Shown: positions 1 to 5,612, counted from the stretch's first letter. The stretch: DNA of 5,612 nucleotides from Comamonas sp. (GCA_019236485.1 JAFAIY010000421.1:1-5612); one strand, 5' to 3'. Notes: generated by a model not told the origin, from the sequence alone. A program made the numbers and translations.

Positions 1-1071
1 CTTGAGGTCGGCGATCTCCTGGGGCGTGTCGGGCGGGCTGTCGCTGTGCAGGCAGTGCAGCAGGAACACGTCGAGCATGCGCATGGTGGCCGGGGCGATG
101 CCCACGGTCTCGAAGGGATCGATGTCCATGAGCCGCACTTCCACATATTCCACGCCGCGCTCGCGCAGCGCGTGCAGCGGGCGCTCGCCGCTCTTCACGG
201 TGCGCTTGGGACGGATGGTGCCGTAGAACTCGTTCTCTATCTGCAGCAGCCCCGTGCCCAGCTGGTTGTAGTCGCCGCCGGGGTTGCGCACGCCCAGCTG
301 CTCATAGGCCGGATAGGGGCGCGTGAGCGCGTCGTGCAGCGAGTCGGCATAGCCGTCCAAGCCGTTGTAGCTGACATTGATGCTGGCCTGGGCATCGCTC
401 TGATAGCCGAGACGCCCCATGCGCAGCGAGGTCGCATGGGGCAGATACAGCGCATCCTTGCCGTCGCCCAGCGGCTGCAGCCTGTGATCCCGCCCTTCCA
501 CAAAGCAGGGGCACAGCGCCGGCGAGGCGCCATACAGATAGAGCAGCACGAAGGCATGGCGGCGGAAGTTGCGGATCAGCGCGAAGTACTCGTCGCTGCT
601 CACGCCGGGCAGCGACCAGTTGTAGTGAATGCCCGAGATGGTCTGCATGCGCCGGCCATAGCGGTGGCCCAGGCCCATGCGGTAGACGCTCTTGGAGCGG
701 CCCGAATGCGAGCTGCCGTAGCGGCCCAGCGGAATCGTCTCGTCGATGGGCAAACGGCAGGGCATGCTGGAATTCCACATCAGCTCGCCGCTTTCGCTGA
801 GATTGCGCAGCACGAACTGGTGCACCTCGACCAGCTCGTCCAGGCATTCCTGCACGCCCAGGCGCGCGCCGGTGATGAGTTCCAGCTGCGACTCGCTGTA
901 GTCGGTGGTGATATGGGGATGGGTGAGGGCCGAGCCCAGCTCGGCCGGATGCGGCGTCAGGGCCAGCGAGCCCGTTGCCAGCGCCCGCAGCCCTTCTTTC
1001 TCGATGCCGCGACGAATGCCCAGCAGCCTGTCGGCGGAAGGCATGTTCACGGCGGCCTGCGATGTCTTCAT
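1..1071 (-). CDS. gshA: Glutamate-cysteine ligase, N-terminal part (runs off left edge)
   Basis: This gene encodes the cytosolic enzyme that joins L-glutamate and L-cysteine using ATP, the first step of glutathione synthesis. I translated 357 complete codons from the ATG at 1071 down to base 1 without a stop; the C-terminus lies outside the window. It resembles E. coli-type GshA throughout: GIEKEGLR (22-29), LGSALTHPHITTDYSESQLE (45-64), MQTISGIHYNWSLP (142-155), GASPA (181-185), YLPHATSLR (209-217), LQIENEFYGTIRPKR (276-290) and GVEYVEVRLMDIDPF (306-320). These are the conserved nucleotide, metal and substrate-site segments of the family. The start is supported by AAAAGGT about 8 bases upstream; an in-frame Met at residue 10 is a weaker alternative because conserved sequence begins only near residue 18. 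It lies downstream of the dehydrogenase gene on the same strand but is separated from it by a terminator, so it is probably transcribed on its own. Confidence 0.95.
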   Translation of the reverse strand, partial: MKTSQAAVNMPSADRLLGIRRGIEKEGLRALATGSLALTPHPAELGSALTHPHITTDYSESQLELITGARLGVQECLDELVEVHQFVLRNLSESGELMWNSSMPCRLPIDETIPLGRYGSSHSGRSKSVYRMGLGHRYGRRMQTISGIHYNWSLPGVSSDEYFALIRNFRRHAFVLLYLYGASPALCPCFVEGRDHRLQPLGDGKDALYLPHATSLRMGRLGYQSDAQASINVSYNGLDGYADSLHDALTRPYPAYEQLGVRNPGGDYNQLGTGLLQIENEFYGTIRPKRTVKSGERPLHALRERGVEYVEVRLMDIDPFETVGIAPATMRMLDVFLLHCLHSDSPPDTPQEIADLK

Positions 1072-1137
1072 TCTTTTTACCTTTTGGTGAAGACGCTGAC
1101 GACAAACTTCGTCTGCCCAATCGCGCCCAGACGGCGA

Positions 1138-1143
1138 ATCATA
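1138..1143 (-). promoter_or_regulatory. Possible -10 box for gshA
   Basis: Read on the minus strand, these bases are TATGAT, one mismatch from the sigma-70 -10 consensus, about 66 bases upstream of the gshA start and downstream of the terminator of the preceding gene. No good -35 hexamer is visible 16-18 bases further upstream, so this is only a candidate. A 6-bp inverted repeat (CGTCTG 1110-1115 with CAGACG 1128-1133) would fall in the leader RNA. Confidence 0.25.
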
Positions 1144-1287
1144 GAGAAACACGAGGCAACGCGATGGACGCTGGCCGCTAAACCACCGGTTTCGGCCTGT
1201 CGGCCGTCAAGAATGCGCGGGATGCGCCAGCAAACTGTCAGGCTCACCAGGCAATCCAGCGTGAGCATACGCCCACTTTCAGTCGGC

Positions 1288-1310
1288 AAAAAGCCCTCCG
1301 GGGAGGGCTT
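1288..1310 (-). terminator. Intrinsic terminator after the dehydrogenase gene
   Basis: On the minus strand this is a GC-rich hairpin directly followed by a run of five T. The arms are perfectly complementary over 9 bases (1291-1299 with 1302-1310), in practice about a 7-8 bp stem with a CCCG tetraloop. It starts about 20 bases past the dehydrogenase stop codon, the expected place and orientation. On the plus strand only two T follow the stem, so it should act in one direction. It separates the dehydrogenase from gshA. Confidence 0.85.
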
Positions 1311-1330
1311 ATGCAAGACGTGCTAGCAAG

Positions 1331-2242
1331 TCAGTGCCCGTGCGCCTTCATGGCCTTGCCCACTTCCACCTGGCCCTGGACCGAGCCGCCGCCGGGCACC
1401 TGCTGGCCTTCGCTGGCCGTGACCTCGGCCAGCCGCGCGGCCAGCTCCTCGGGAACGGTATCGCCCATGCCCAGATAGATGCCCTGGGTCATGGTGATAT
1501 GCGCGGCCTCGAAGCCGCCCGCACCCGCACACAGAATCGTGCGCGTGGGCGCGCTCTCATGGGCCAGCACCAGCATGGCCGGCACCACGGCCTCGGGCCT
1601 CAGGGCGTCGAGCACGGGCTCGGGCAGCAGACCGGCCGTCATGCGCGTGGCCGCCGTGGGCGCCAGCGCATTGACGCGGATGTCGTGCTTGGCGCCCTCG
1701 ATGGCCAGGGTCTGCATCAGGCCCACCTGGGCCAGCTTGGCCGCGCCGTAATTGGCCTGGCCGAAATTGCCGTACAGGCCCGTGGACGAGGTCGTCATCA
1801 CGATGCGGCCGTAGTTCTGCTCCTGCATATACGGCCACACGGCCTTGCAGCAGTTGGCCGCGCCCATCAGGTGCACCTCAACGACGAGGCGGAAATCGCC
1901 CATGTCCATCTTGGCAAAGCTCTTGTCGCGCAGAATGCCCGCGTTGTTGACCAGAATGTCGACGCGGCCCCAGGCGTCAACGGCCTGCTTGACCATGGCC
2001 TGCACGGCCTCGAAGTCCGTGACCGATGCCGCATTGGCCATGGCCTCGCCGCCCGCGGCACGGATTTCCTCCACCACCAGCTGCGCGGCCGTGGCCGAAG
2101 CACCCGAGCCGTCGACCGCACCGCCCAGATCGTTGACCAGCACCTTGGCGCCGCGCTTGGCCAGTGCCAGCGCATGCAGCCGGCCCAGGCCGCCGCCAGC
2201 CCCGGTGACGATGGCCACACGACCTTGAAAATCCATTGCCAT
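1331..2242 (-). CDS. SDR-family (3R)-hydroxyacyl-CoA dehydrogenase-like protein
   Basis: A 303-residue classical short-chain dehydrogenase/reductase. The Rossmann nucleotide motif is TGAGGGLG (13-20), with VND ending strand two (Asp38, suggesting NAD rather than NADP). NNAG is at 99-102 and the catalytic Ser-Tyr-Lys is Ser152, Tyr165 and Lys169 (YGAAK). Segments such as NYGRIVM (143-149), GLYGNFGQANYGAAK (155-169) and TLAIEGAKHDIRVNALAP (178-195) resemble the dehydrogenase half of peroxisomal MFE-2 (HSD17B4), which oxidises (3R)-hydroxyacyl-CoA. His124 stands where many SDRs have Asn, as in MFE-2 (VHL). There is no hydratase domain here; a tail of about 50 residues after 250 is compatible with the linker that follows the SDR fold in MFE-2. 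The start at 2242 is chosen because AAGGAGA lies 8 bases upstream; an in-frame ATG at 2281 has no such support and adds 13 atypical residues. A role in acyl-CoA or side-chain beta-oxidation is inferred; the substrate is unknown. Confidence 0.9.
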   Translation of the reverse strand: MAMDFQGRVAIVTGAGGGLGRLHALALAKRGAKVLVNDLGGAVDGSGASATAAQLVVEEIRAAGGEAMANAASVTDFEAVQAMVKQAVDAWGRVDILVNNAGILRDKSFAKMDMGDFRLVVEVHLMGAANCCKAVWPYMQEQNYGRIVMTTSSTGLYGNFGQANYGAAKLAQVGLMQTLAIEGAKHDIRVNALAPTAATRMTAGLLPEPVLDALRPEAVVPAMLVLAHESAPTRTILCAGAGGFEAAHITMTQGIYLGMGDTVPEELAARLAEVTASEGQQVPGGGSVQGQVEVGKAMKAHGH

Positions 2243-2494
2243 GATGTGTTTCTCCTTGCTCAGTGGTTTACAGCGCAACAATGTACGCGCGCATGCTGCA
2301 GCGCAGCGTAGCTTTGGCGACTGATTGCGGGTAAGTCTCAGGGCTTGCTATCAAATGCAAAGCGCTCATCGCCTGATCTGCGATACTTTCAATGCACATT
2401 CATTCATAAATCAAGGCCTGTACCGCGTATCGCACTCTTCAATCGCTAGCAAGCCGCGGCCATCCATAACCGCCTCGCTTGTCCCCAGATTTTC

Positions 2495-2513
2495 TAGACA
2501 AGCCTGTGGACAA
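2495..2513 (-). promoter_or_regulatory. 19-mer copy 1, DnaA-box-like
   Basis: The plus strand reads TAGACAAGCCTGTGGACAA. The minus strand of 2505-2513 is TTGTCCACA, one mismatch from the DnaA consensus. A related TTGTCCCCA lies on the plus strand at 2479-2487 and forms an inverted repeat with the left half of this copy. Confidence 0.5.
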
Positions 2514-2627
2514 TGCTGAATAGCTTTTGCAGCAATGCGACAAACCATTGATTTACATGCAATTTTCTTGATTGCCTGTTTTTTCATCAAAGCTTCATCG
2601 GGGCCTGCCAGTTATCCCTGCAGCCGC

Positions 2628-2646
2628 TGGACAAGCTTGTGAACAA
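2628..2646 (-). promoter_or_regulatory. 19-mer copy 2, DnaA-box-like
   Basis: The plus strand reads TGGACAAGCTTGTGAACAA, with TTGTTCACA on the minus strand at 2638-2646 (two mismatches from the DnaA consensus). Weaker relatives flank it: TTATCCCTG on the plus strand at 2612-2620 and TTGTTCAGG on the minus strand at 2659-2667. Confidence 0.45.
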
Positions 2647-2800
2647 CTGCAGCCGCAGCCTGAACAACTGAATCAAGCCATTGATTTCAAATGATTTTGT
2701 TTTCAACGCCTGTTTTTTAGGCAGAAATCGGGCTTGAGCCCGGCGCCGGACAATCCACATGCCCGATGGGCGGCGCGCAGCGCCTTACCCCCAGTTTGGC

Positions 2801-2819
2801 TGGACAAGCATGTGGACAA
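2801..2819 (-). promoter_or_regulatory. 19-mer copy 3, DnaA-box-like
   Basis: The plus strand reads TGGACAAGCATGTGGACAA, with TTGTCCACA on the minus strand at 2811-2819. A partial relative, CAATCCACA, lies on the plus strand at 2751-2759. This copy is the nearest to the ferredoxin start, about 150 bases upstream. Confidence 0.5.
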
Positions 2820-2970
2820 GGCCAAGCAAACGCTCTGCAAAATACGTAAATCATTGTTTTGCAAAGGCTGCGCAAGCACTGCTCAAAAACCAGGCAAACC
2901 GTTTTGATCTCACGGCCTTGCCAAACCCGTTACAAACAAGGGTTCTGCAAGCGTCTGCCCGGTTGAATCC

Positions 2971-3273
2971 ATGTCCAACGACTCTCTTTTCGCGCCTCCC
3001 TTCTTTATCGCCAAGTGCGAGCCCAGCGGCCAGCAGGTCGACGCCTGGGCCGATCAATCGCTGCTCGACTCGCTGGAAAGCGGCGGCGTGAACTGGCCCA
3101 GCTCCTGCCGCAATGGCACCTGCCGCACCTGCCTGGGCCAGATGGTCTCGGGCACTGTGCACTACGAGATCGAATGGCCTGGCCTCACGCCCGAGGAAAA
3201 GGCCGAAGGCTATGTGCTGCCTTGCTGCGCCTATCCCGACGGCGATGTGGTGCTCAAGGACCACGAATTCTGA
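2971..3273 (+). CDS. [2Fe-2S] ferredoxin, plant-type fold
   Basis: A 100-residue soluble electron carrier. Cys46, Cys51 and Cys54 form the CX4CX2C part of the cluster site (SSCRNGTCRTC), and Cys85 in YVLPCCAYP aligns with the fourth ligand of plant-type ferredoxins (VLTCAAYP). Cys86 next to it is an additional cysteine. The protein is about the length of a single ferredoxin domain, with no reductase domain and no signal peptide. The ATG at 2971 has no strong ribosome site (only a weak GGTTG about 6 bases upstream), but no better in-frame start is seen. It lies 249 bases before ribBX on the same strand with no terminator carrying a T run between them, so some read-through is possible. Its redox partner cannot be told from the window. 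Oxygenase or desaturase electron supply is possible but unsupported. Confidence 0.92.
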   Translation: MSNDSLFAPPFFIAKCEPSGQQVDAWADQSLLDSLESGGVNWPSSCRNGTCRTCLGQMVSGTVHYEIEWPGLTPEEKAEGYVLPCCAYPDGDVVLKDHEF

Positions 3274-3330
3274 GGACGCCGATTGCTGATCTGCAGCAAC
3301 CCCTGCCCTGCCGGATGCGCCCCGCTGGCA

Positions 3331-3336
3331 TAGAAT
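3331..3336 (+). promoter_or_regulatory. Possible -10 box for the ribBX-ribH-nusB cluster
   Basis: TAGAAT lies in the gap between the ferredoxin and ribBX and is close to the sigma-70 consensus TATAAT. The matching -35 region (about 3308-3313, CTGCCG) is poor. If used, transcription would begin near 3343 and give a leader of about 180 bases that starts with the hairpin at 3341-3370. Confidence 0.3.
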
Positions 3337-3340
3337 GAGT

Positions 3341-3370
3341 GCTTTCCGCAGGCCCTGCACTGCAGAAAGC
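3341..3370 (+). promoter_or_regulatory. Hairpin in the ribBX leader
   Basis: GCTTTC (3341-3346) pairs with GAAAGC (3365-3370) and GCAG (3348-3351) pairs with CTGC (3360-3363). The two stems are separated by one C-A mismatch and close an 8-base loop. No T run follows, so it is not an intrinsic terminator by itself. A perfect 12-base palindrome CCGCCTAGGCGG follows at 3375-3386. The function is unknown. The conserved sequence blocks of the FMN riboswitch (such as GAAATTCCC or ACCGGCGGT) are not seen anywhere in 3274-3522. Confidence 0.4.
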
Positions 3371-3522
3371 GGCCCCGCCTAGGCGGCAGTCCCGCCACAC
3401 ATGTTCTTTGGAAGTCCTGCCTGCGCCCTGTGGCGGCGCCGGCAATGCCTGACTGGTGCGTGTGCAGCGCCAGCCGCTGACTGCAATGCATCGCATATCG
3501 CTCAAGTCCCAGAAGGCAATCC

Positions 3523-4644
3523 ATGAACAGCTCTCTTCAACCCGTGCCCATCTCGCCCGTCGAAGAAATCGTGGCGGAGATCCGTGCCGGCCGCATGGTC
3601 GTTCTCGTTGATGAAGAAGATCGCGAGAACGAAGGCGATCTGGTTCTGGCCTCGGACCATGTCACGCCCGAAGCCATCAACTTCATGGCCCGCTTCGGCC
3701 GCGGACTGATCTGCCTGACCCTCACACGCGAACGCTGCGAATTCCTCAAGCTGCCGCCCATGGCGGCGCGCAACGGCACCGTGTACAGCACGGCCTTCAC
3801 GGTCTCCATCGAAGCCGCCGAAGGCGTGACCACGGGCATCTCGGCGGCCGACCGCGCACGCACCGTGCAGGTGGCCGTCAACAAGAACAGCCAGCCCAGC
3901 GACCTGGTGCAGCCCGGCCATGTGTTCCCGCTGCAGGCCGTGGACGGCGGCGTGCTTATGCGCGCCGGCCACACCGAGGCCGGCTGCGACCTGGCCGCCC
4001 TGGCCGGCTGCTCGCCCTCGGCCGTGATCTGCGAGATCATGAAGGACGACGGCACCATGGCCCGCCTGCCCGATCTGCAGCTGTTCTGCGCCGAGCACGG
4101 CATCAAGATCGGCACCATCGCCGACCTCATCGAATACCGCAGCCGCAACGAGTCGCTGCTGCAGAAAGTGGGCAGCCGCCCCATGCAGACCGCCCATGGC
4201 GAATTCACCGCCCATGCCTTCCGCGACGTGCCCAGCGGCTCGGTCCACCTGGCGCTGGTCAGGGGCGAGTGGACGGCCGACACCCCCGTGGCCGTGCGCG
4301 TGCACGAGCCGCTGTCGGTGCTGGATGCACTCGAAGTCGGCCGCAACCAGCATTCCTGGAGCCTGGACGAAAGCCTCAAATACATCGCCCAGCAGGGCCA
4401 GGGCGTGGCCGTGCTGCTCAACTGCAGCGAGTCGGGCGAGCAGCTGCTGACCCAGTTCGAAGGCAAGGCCCGCTCGGCCCAGGCGCCCGAGCGCGGCCGC
4501 ATGGACCTGCGCACCTATGGCGTGGGCGCGCAGATCCTGCGCGAGATGGGCGTCGCCAAGATGCAACTCATGGGCCAGCCCCGCCGCATGCCCAGCATGG
4601 CCGGCTACGGCCTCGAAATCACCGGCTACATCCCCAAGCAATAA
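3523..4644 (+). CDS. ribBX: 3,4-dihydroxy-2-butanone 4-phosphate synthase fused to a degenerate GTP cyclohydrolase II-like domain
   Basis: A 373-residue cytosolic enzyme of riboflavin synthesis. The N-terminal domain (about 12-206) is complete RibB, which converts ribulose 5-phosphate to 3,4-dihydroxy-2-butanone 4-phosphate and formate. Visible motifs are [11 protein letters not shown] (30-40, metal and substrate acidic loop), [19 protein letters not shown] (93-111), PSDL and PGHVFPL (125-137) and GHTEA (149-153). The C-terminal domain (about 218-373) keeps the RibA fold signature [17 protein letters not shown] (328-344) and a GYGLEI tail. It has lost the zinc cysteines: [12 protein letters not shown] stands where RibA has HSECLTGD, and [10 protein letters not shown] stands where it has RCDCG. 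The QEGRGIGL motif is also absent. It should therefore not cleave GTP and matches the RibX type of domain. AGAAGG six bases upstream supports the start. It is often annotated ribBA or ribB. RibH follows after 14 bases. Confidence 0.93.
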   Translation: MNSSLQPVPISPVEEIVAEIRAGRMVVLVDEEDRENEGDLVLASDHVTPEAINFMARFGRGLICLTLTRERCEFLKLPPMAARNGTVYSTAFTVSIEAAEGVTTGISAADRARTVQVAVNKNSQPSDLVQPGHVFPLQAVDGGVLMRAGHTEAGCDLAALAGCSPSAVICEIMKDDGTMARLPDLQLFCAEHGIKIGTIADLIEYRSRNESLLQKVGSRPMQTAHGEFTAHAFRDVPSGSVHLALVRGEWTADTPVAVRVHEPLSVLDALEVGRNQHSWSLDESLKYIAQQGQGVAVLLNCSESGEQLLTQFEGKARSAQAPERGRMDLRTYGVGAQILREMGVAKMQLMGQPRRMPSMAGYGLEITGYIPKQ

Positions 4645-4658
4645 GAGGCGGAACACCT

Positions 4659-5141
4659 ATGCAAAACGCAGAAAAAGGCCAAGGCCAGAACCTCGACGGC
4701 GCCGAGCTGAAGATCGGCATCGTGCAAGCGCGCTTCAACGAAAGCATTACCAACACCCTGTTTGCCTCCTGCCGCGACGAGCTGCTGGCGCTGGGTGTGA
4801 AGTCCGAGAACATCGACCATGTCACCGTCCCCGGCGCACTCGAAGTGCCCGTGGCGCTGCAGACACTGGCCGAAACCGATGAGTACGACGCCCTGGTGGC
4901 GCTGGGCTGCATCATCCGTGGGGAGACATACCACTTCGAGCTGGTGGCCAATGAATCGGGCGCGGGCGTGACACGCCTGTCCCTGGACTACCACCTGCCG
5001 ATCGCCAACGCGATCATCACCACCGAAAACCTCGAGCAGGCCATTGCGCGCCAGGTAGAAAAAGGCCGCGACGCGGCCCGCGTGGCCGTGGAAATGGCCA
5101 ACCTGCTCAACGCCTACGACAATTACGACGACCATGAGTGA
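4659..5141 (+). CDS. ribH: 6,7-dimethyl-8-ribityllumazine synthase
   Basis: A 160-residue lumazine synthase, the usual full length. It condenses 3,4-dihydroxy-2-butanone 4-phosphate (the RibBX product) with 5-amino-6-ribitylaminouracil to give the direct riboflavin precursor, normally in a hollow oligomer. Family segments are ARFNESI (24-30, Phe of the pyrimidine site), PGALEVP (58-64), [12 protein letters not shown] (83-94, with His92 at the catalytic position and the phosphate-binding RGET), ANESGAG (97-103) and TTENLEQA (121-128). The reading frame is open far upstream into ribBX, but homology begins only after the ATG at 4659, which has GAGG 10 bases upstream. It sits 14 bases after the ribBX stop and overlaps nusB by 8 bases, so the three genes are very likely one operon with coupled translation. 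Confidence 0.96.
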   Translation: MQNAEKGQGQNLDGAELKIGIVQARFNESITNTLFASCRDELLALGVKSENIDHVTVPGALEVPVALQTLAETDEYDALVALGCIIRGETYHFELVANESGAGVTRLSLDYHLPIANAIITTENLEQAIARQVEKGRDAARVAVEMANLLNAYDNYDDHE

Positions 5142-5612
5142 CGAACAATCGAGCGCTTCGGCCTCCAGCCGACCTCCCCGCCAAAGCCGCACCGGCGTGA
5201 CCAGCACCGGCGCGCGCAAGGCGGGCTCCAAATCCAACCGCAGCCGTGCGCGCGAATTCGCGCTGCAAGGCCTGTACCAGCATCTCGTGGGCCGCAACGA
5301 AGTCCTGGACATCGACCGCTTCACACGTGACCTGGCCGGCTTCCACAAGGCCGACGTGGTGCATTACGACGCGCTGCTGCGCGGCTGCATCGAGAACGAA
5401 GCCGCGCTGGACGCGCTGATCACGCCCAAGCTGGACCGCGGCCTGGCCGAGATCTCGCCCATCGAGCATGCCTGCATGTGGATAGGCGTGTACGAGTTCC
5501 AGCACTGCCCCGACGTGCCCTGGCGCGTGGTGCTCAACGAGTGCATCGAGCTGGCCAAGGAATTCGGCGGCACCGACGGCCACAAATATGTGAACGCCGT
5601 GCTCAACGGCCT
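5134..5612 (+). CDS. nusB: Transcription antitermination factor NusB (runs off right edge)
   Basis: NusB with NusE (S10) binds boxA RNA and supports antitermination, chiefly on rRNA operons. I translated 159 complete codons to the right edge without a stop. The core begins near residue 38 with [14 protein letters not shown], followed by [13 protein letters not shown] (81-93), [16 protein letters not shown] (107-122), [19 protein letters not shown] (128-146) and the diagnostic [12 protein letters not shown] (148-159). Only the last residues should be missing. About 37 residues rich in Ser, Arg and Lys precede the core, longer than in E. coli NusB and probably disordered. The ATG overlaps the ribH stop (ATGAGTGA); no separate strong ribosome site is seen, consistent with coupling to ribH. 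An internal start near the core is not excluded, but no ATG lies between residue 1 and the core. Confidence 0.95.
   Translation, partial: MSDEQSSASASSRPPRQSRTGVTSTGARKAGSKSNRSRAREFALQGLYQHLVGRNEVLDIDRFTRDLAGFHKADVVHYDALLRGCIENEAALDALITPKLDRGLAEISPIEHACMWIGVYEFQHCPDVPWRVVLNECIELAKEFGGTDGHKYVNAVLNG

Larger units (their letters stand above)
2495..2860. repeat. Three-copy ordered repeat array with DnaA-box-like motifs
   Basis: Three degenerate units share the same internal spacing. Each begins with a 19-mer of consensus TRGACAAGCNTGTGRACAA (2495-2513, 2628-2646, 2801-2819; 16 of 19 positions identical in all three). Each 19-mer is followed after exactly 31 bases by YCATTGWTTT (2545-2554, 2678-2687, 2851-2860). 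Units 1 and 2 also share GCCTGTTTTTT at 2574-2584 and 2708-2718, so they repeat with a period of 133-134 bases; unit 3 begins 173 bases after unit 2. The right half of each 19-mer, read on the minus strand, is TTGTCCACA (units 1 and 3) or TTGTTCACA (unit 2), one or two mismatches from the DnaA box TTATCCACA. The left half repeats GACAAG about one helical turn away. DnaA binding is an inference; another regulator could use these sites. Confidence 0.75.
2243..2970. other. Long divergent intergenic region, AT-rich, with ordered repeats
   Basis: This 728-base gap separates the leftward dehydrogenase from the rightward ferredoxin and must hold both promoters. I see no convincing protein gene: the short open frames lack recognisable motifs and ribosome sites. 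Composition differs from the genes; for example 2541-2600 has 20 G+C in 60 bases by hand count. The right half holds the repeat array described separately. Other small symmetries are a 7-bp inverted repeat GCTTGTC/GACAAGC (2477-2483, 2497-2503), the hairpin CGGGCT-TG-AGCCCG (2729-2742, no T run), the palindrome CGGCGCCG (2741-2748), and ATCGC/GCGAT (2368-2372, 2380-2384) upstream of the dehydrogenase, a possible operator. I could not identify a convincing sigma-70 promoter for either gene. Confidence 0.8.

Noticed and set aside
1077..1316. 79-codon frame on the minus strand between the dehydrogenase and gshA
   Set aside because: It starts inside the terminator hairpin, has no convincing ribosome site and no known motif. 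It is more likely the gshA leader.
46..1326. Long open frame (426 codons) on the plus strand
   Set aside because: It is antisense to gshA and runs through the gshA leader and the terminator. It shows no recognisable domain.
1334..2311. Long open frame (325 codons) on the plus strand
   Set aside because: It is antisense to the dehydrogenase gene, and the His/Gln/Gly-rich translation is a typical high-GC shadow.
2495..2860. CRISPR array
   Set aside because: There are only three degenerate repeat copies, with unit spacings of 133 and 173 bases and no spacers of uniform CRISPR length. No cas genes are in view.
2759..3091. 110-codon frame on the plus strand overlapping the ferredoxin start
   Set aside because: It spans repeat copy 3 and overlaps the real ferredoxin in another frame, with no motif or ribosome site.
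3283..3299. Hairpin TTGCTG-ATCTG-CAGCAA after the ferredoxin as a terminator
   Set aside because: The stem is only 6 bp, with about half A-T pairs, and is followed by CCCC rather than a T run.
3274..3522. FMN riboswitch upstream of ribBX
   Set aside because: It was expected from the gene, but none of the conserved sequence blocks could be found by eye. A covariance-model search would be decisive.
3502..4656. Long open frame (384 codons) on the minus strand
   Set aside because: It is antisense to ribBX, whose domains are unmistakable. The translation is low in family motifs and rich in Ala, Gly and His, as expected from codon bias in high-GC DNA.

Overview
This window looks like ordinary chromosomal DNA from a betaproteobacterium, most likely of the family Comamonadaceae (Comamonas, Delftia or Acidovorax type). 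That placement is inferred from the high-GC coding style, the RibB-RibX fusion followed by ribH and nusB, and the gammaproteobacterial-type GshA; no database search was possible. No mobile element, CRISPR array, tRNA or rRNA is visible.

Layout: (1) 1-1071, minus strand, the N-terminal 357 residues of glutamate-cysteine ligase (gshA), running off the left edge. (2) 1072-1330, a gap with the gshA leader and a clear intrinsic terminator that closes the next gene. (3) 1331-2242, minus strand, a short-chain dehydrogenase most like the (3R)-hydroxyacyl-CoA dehydrogenase domain of MFE-2/HSD17B4. (4) 2243-2970, a 728-base divergent gap that is visibly AT-richer than the genes and holds an ordered array of degenerate repeats: a 19-bp motif resembling paired DnaA boxes, followed after exactly 31 bases by a CATTG(A/T)TTT element, in three copies. 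(5) 2971-3273, plus strand, a small [2Fe-2S] ferredoxin. (6) 3274-3522, a 249-base leader with a possible promoter, a hairpin and a perfect palindrome, but no recognisable FMN riboswitch. (7) 3523 to the right edge, plus strand, a tight cluster ribBX (DHBP synthase fused to a degenerate GTP cyclohydrolase II-like domain), ribH (lumazine synthase) and nusB (antitermination factor, cut by the right edge).

How they work together: RibBX makes 3,4-dihydroxy-2-butanone 4-phosphate, which RibH condenses with the pyrimidine intermediate to give lumazine, the precursor of riboflavin. NusB is a common downstream partner of ribH and overlaps it by 8 bases. The ferredoxin, the dehydrogenase and GshA are redox or metabolic genes with no obvious pathway link to the riboflavin genes. 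I found no new enzyme system. The most unusual feature is the ordered repeat array in the 728-base gap.
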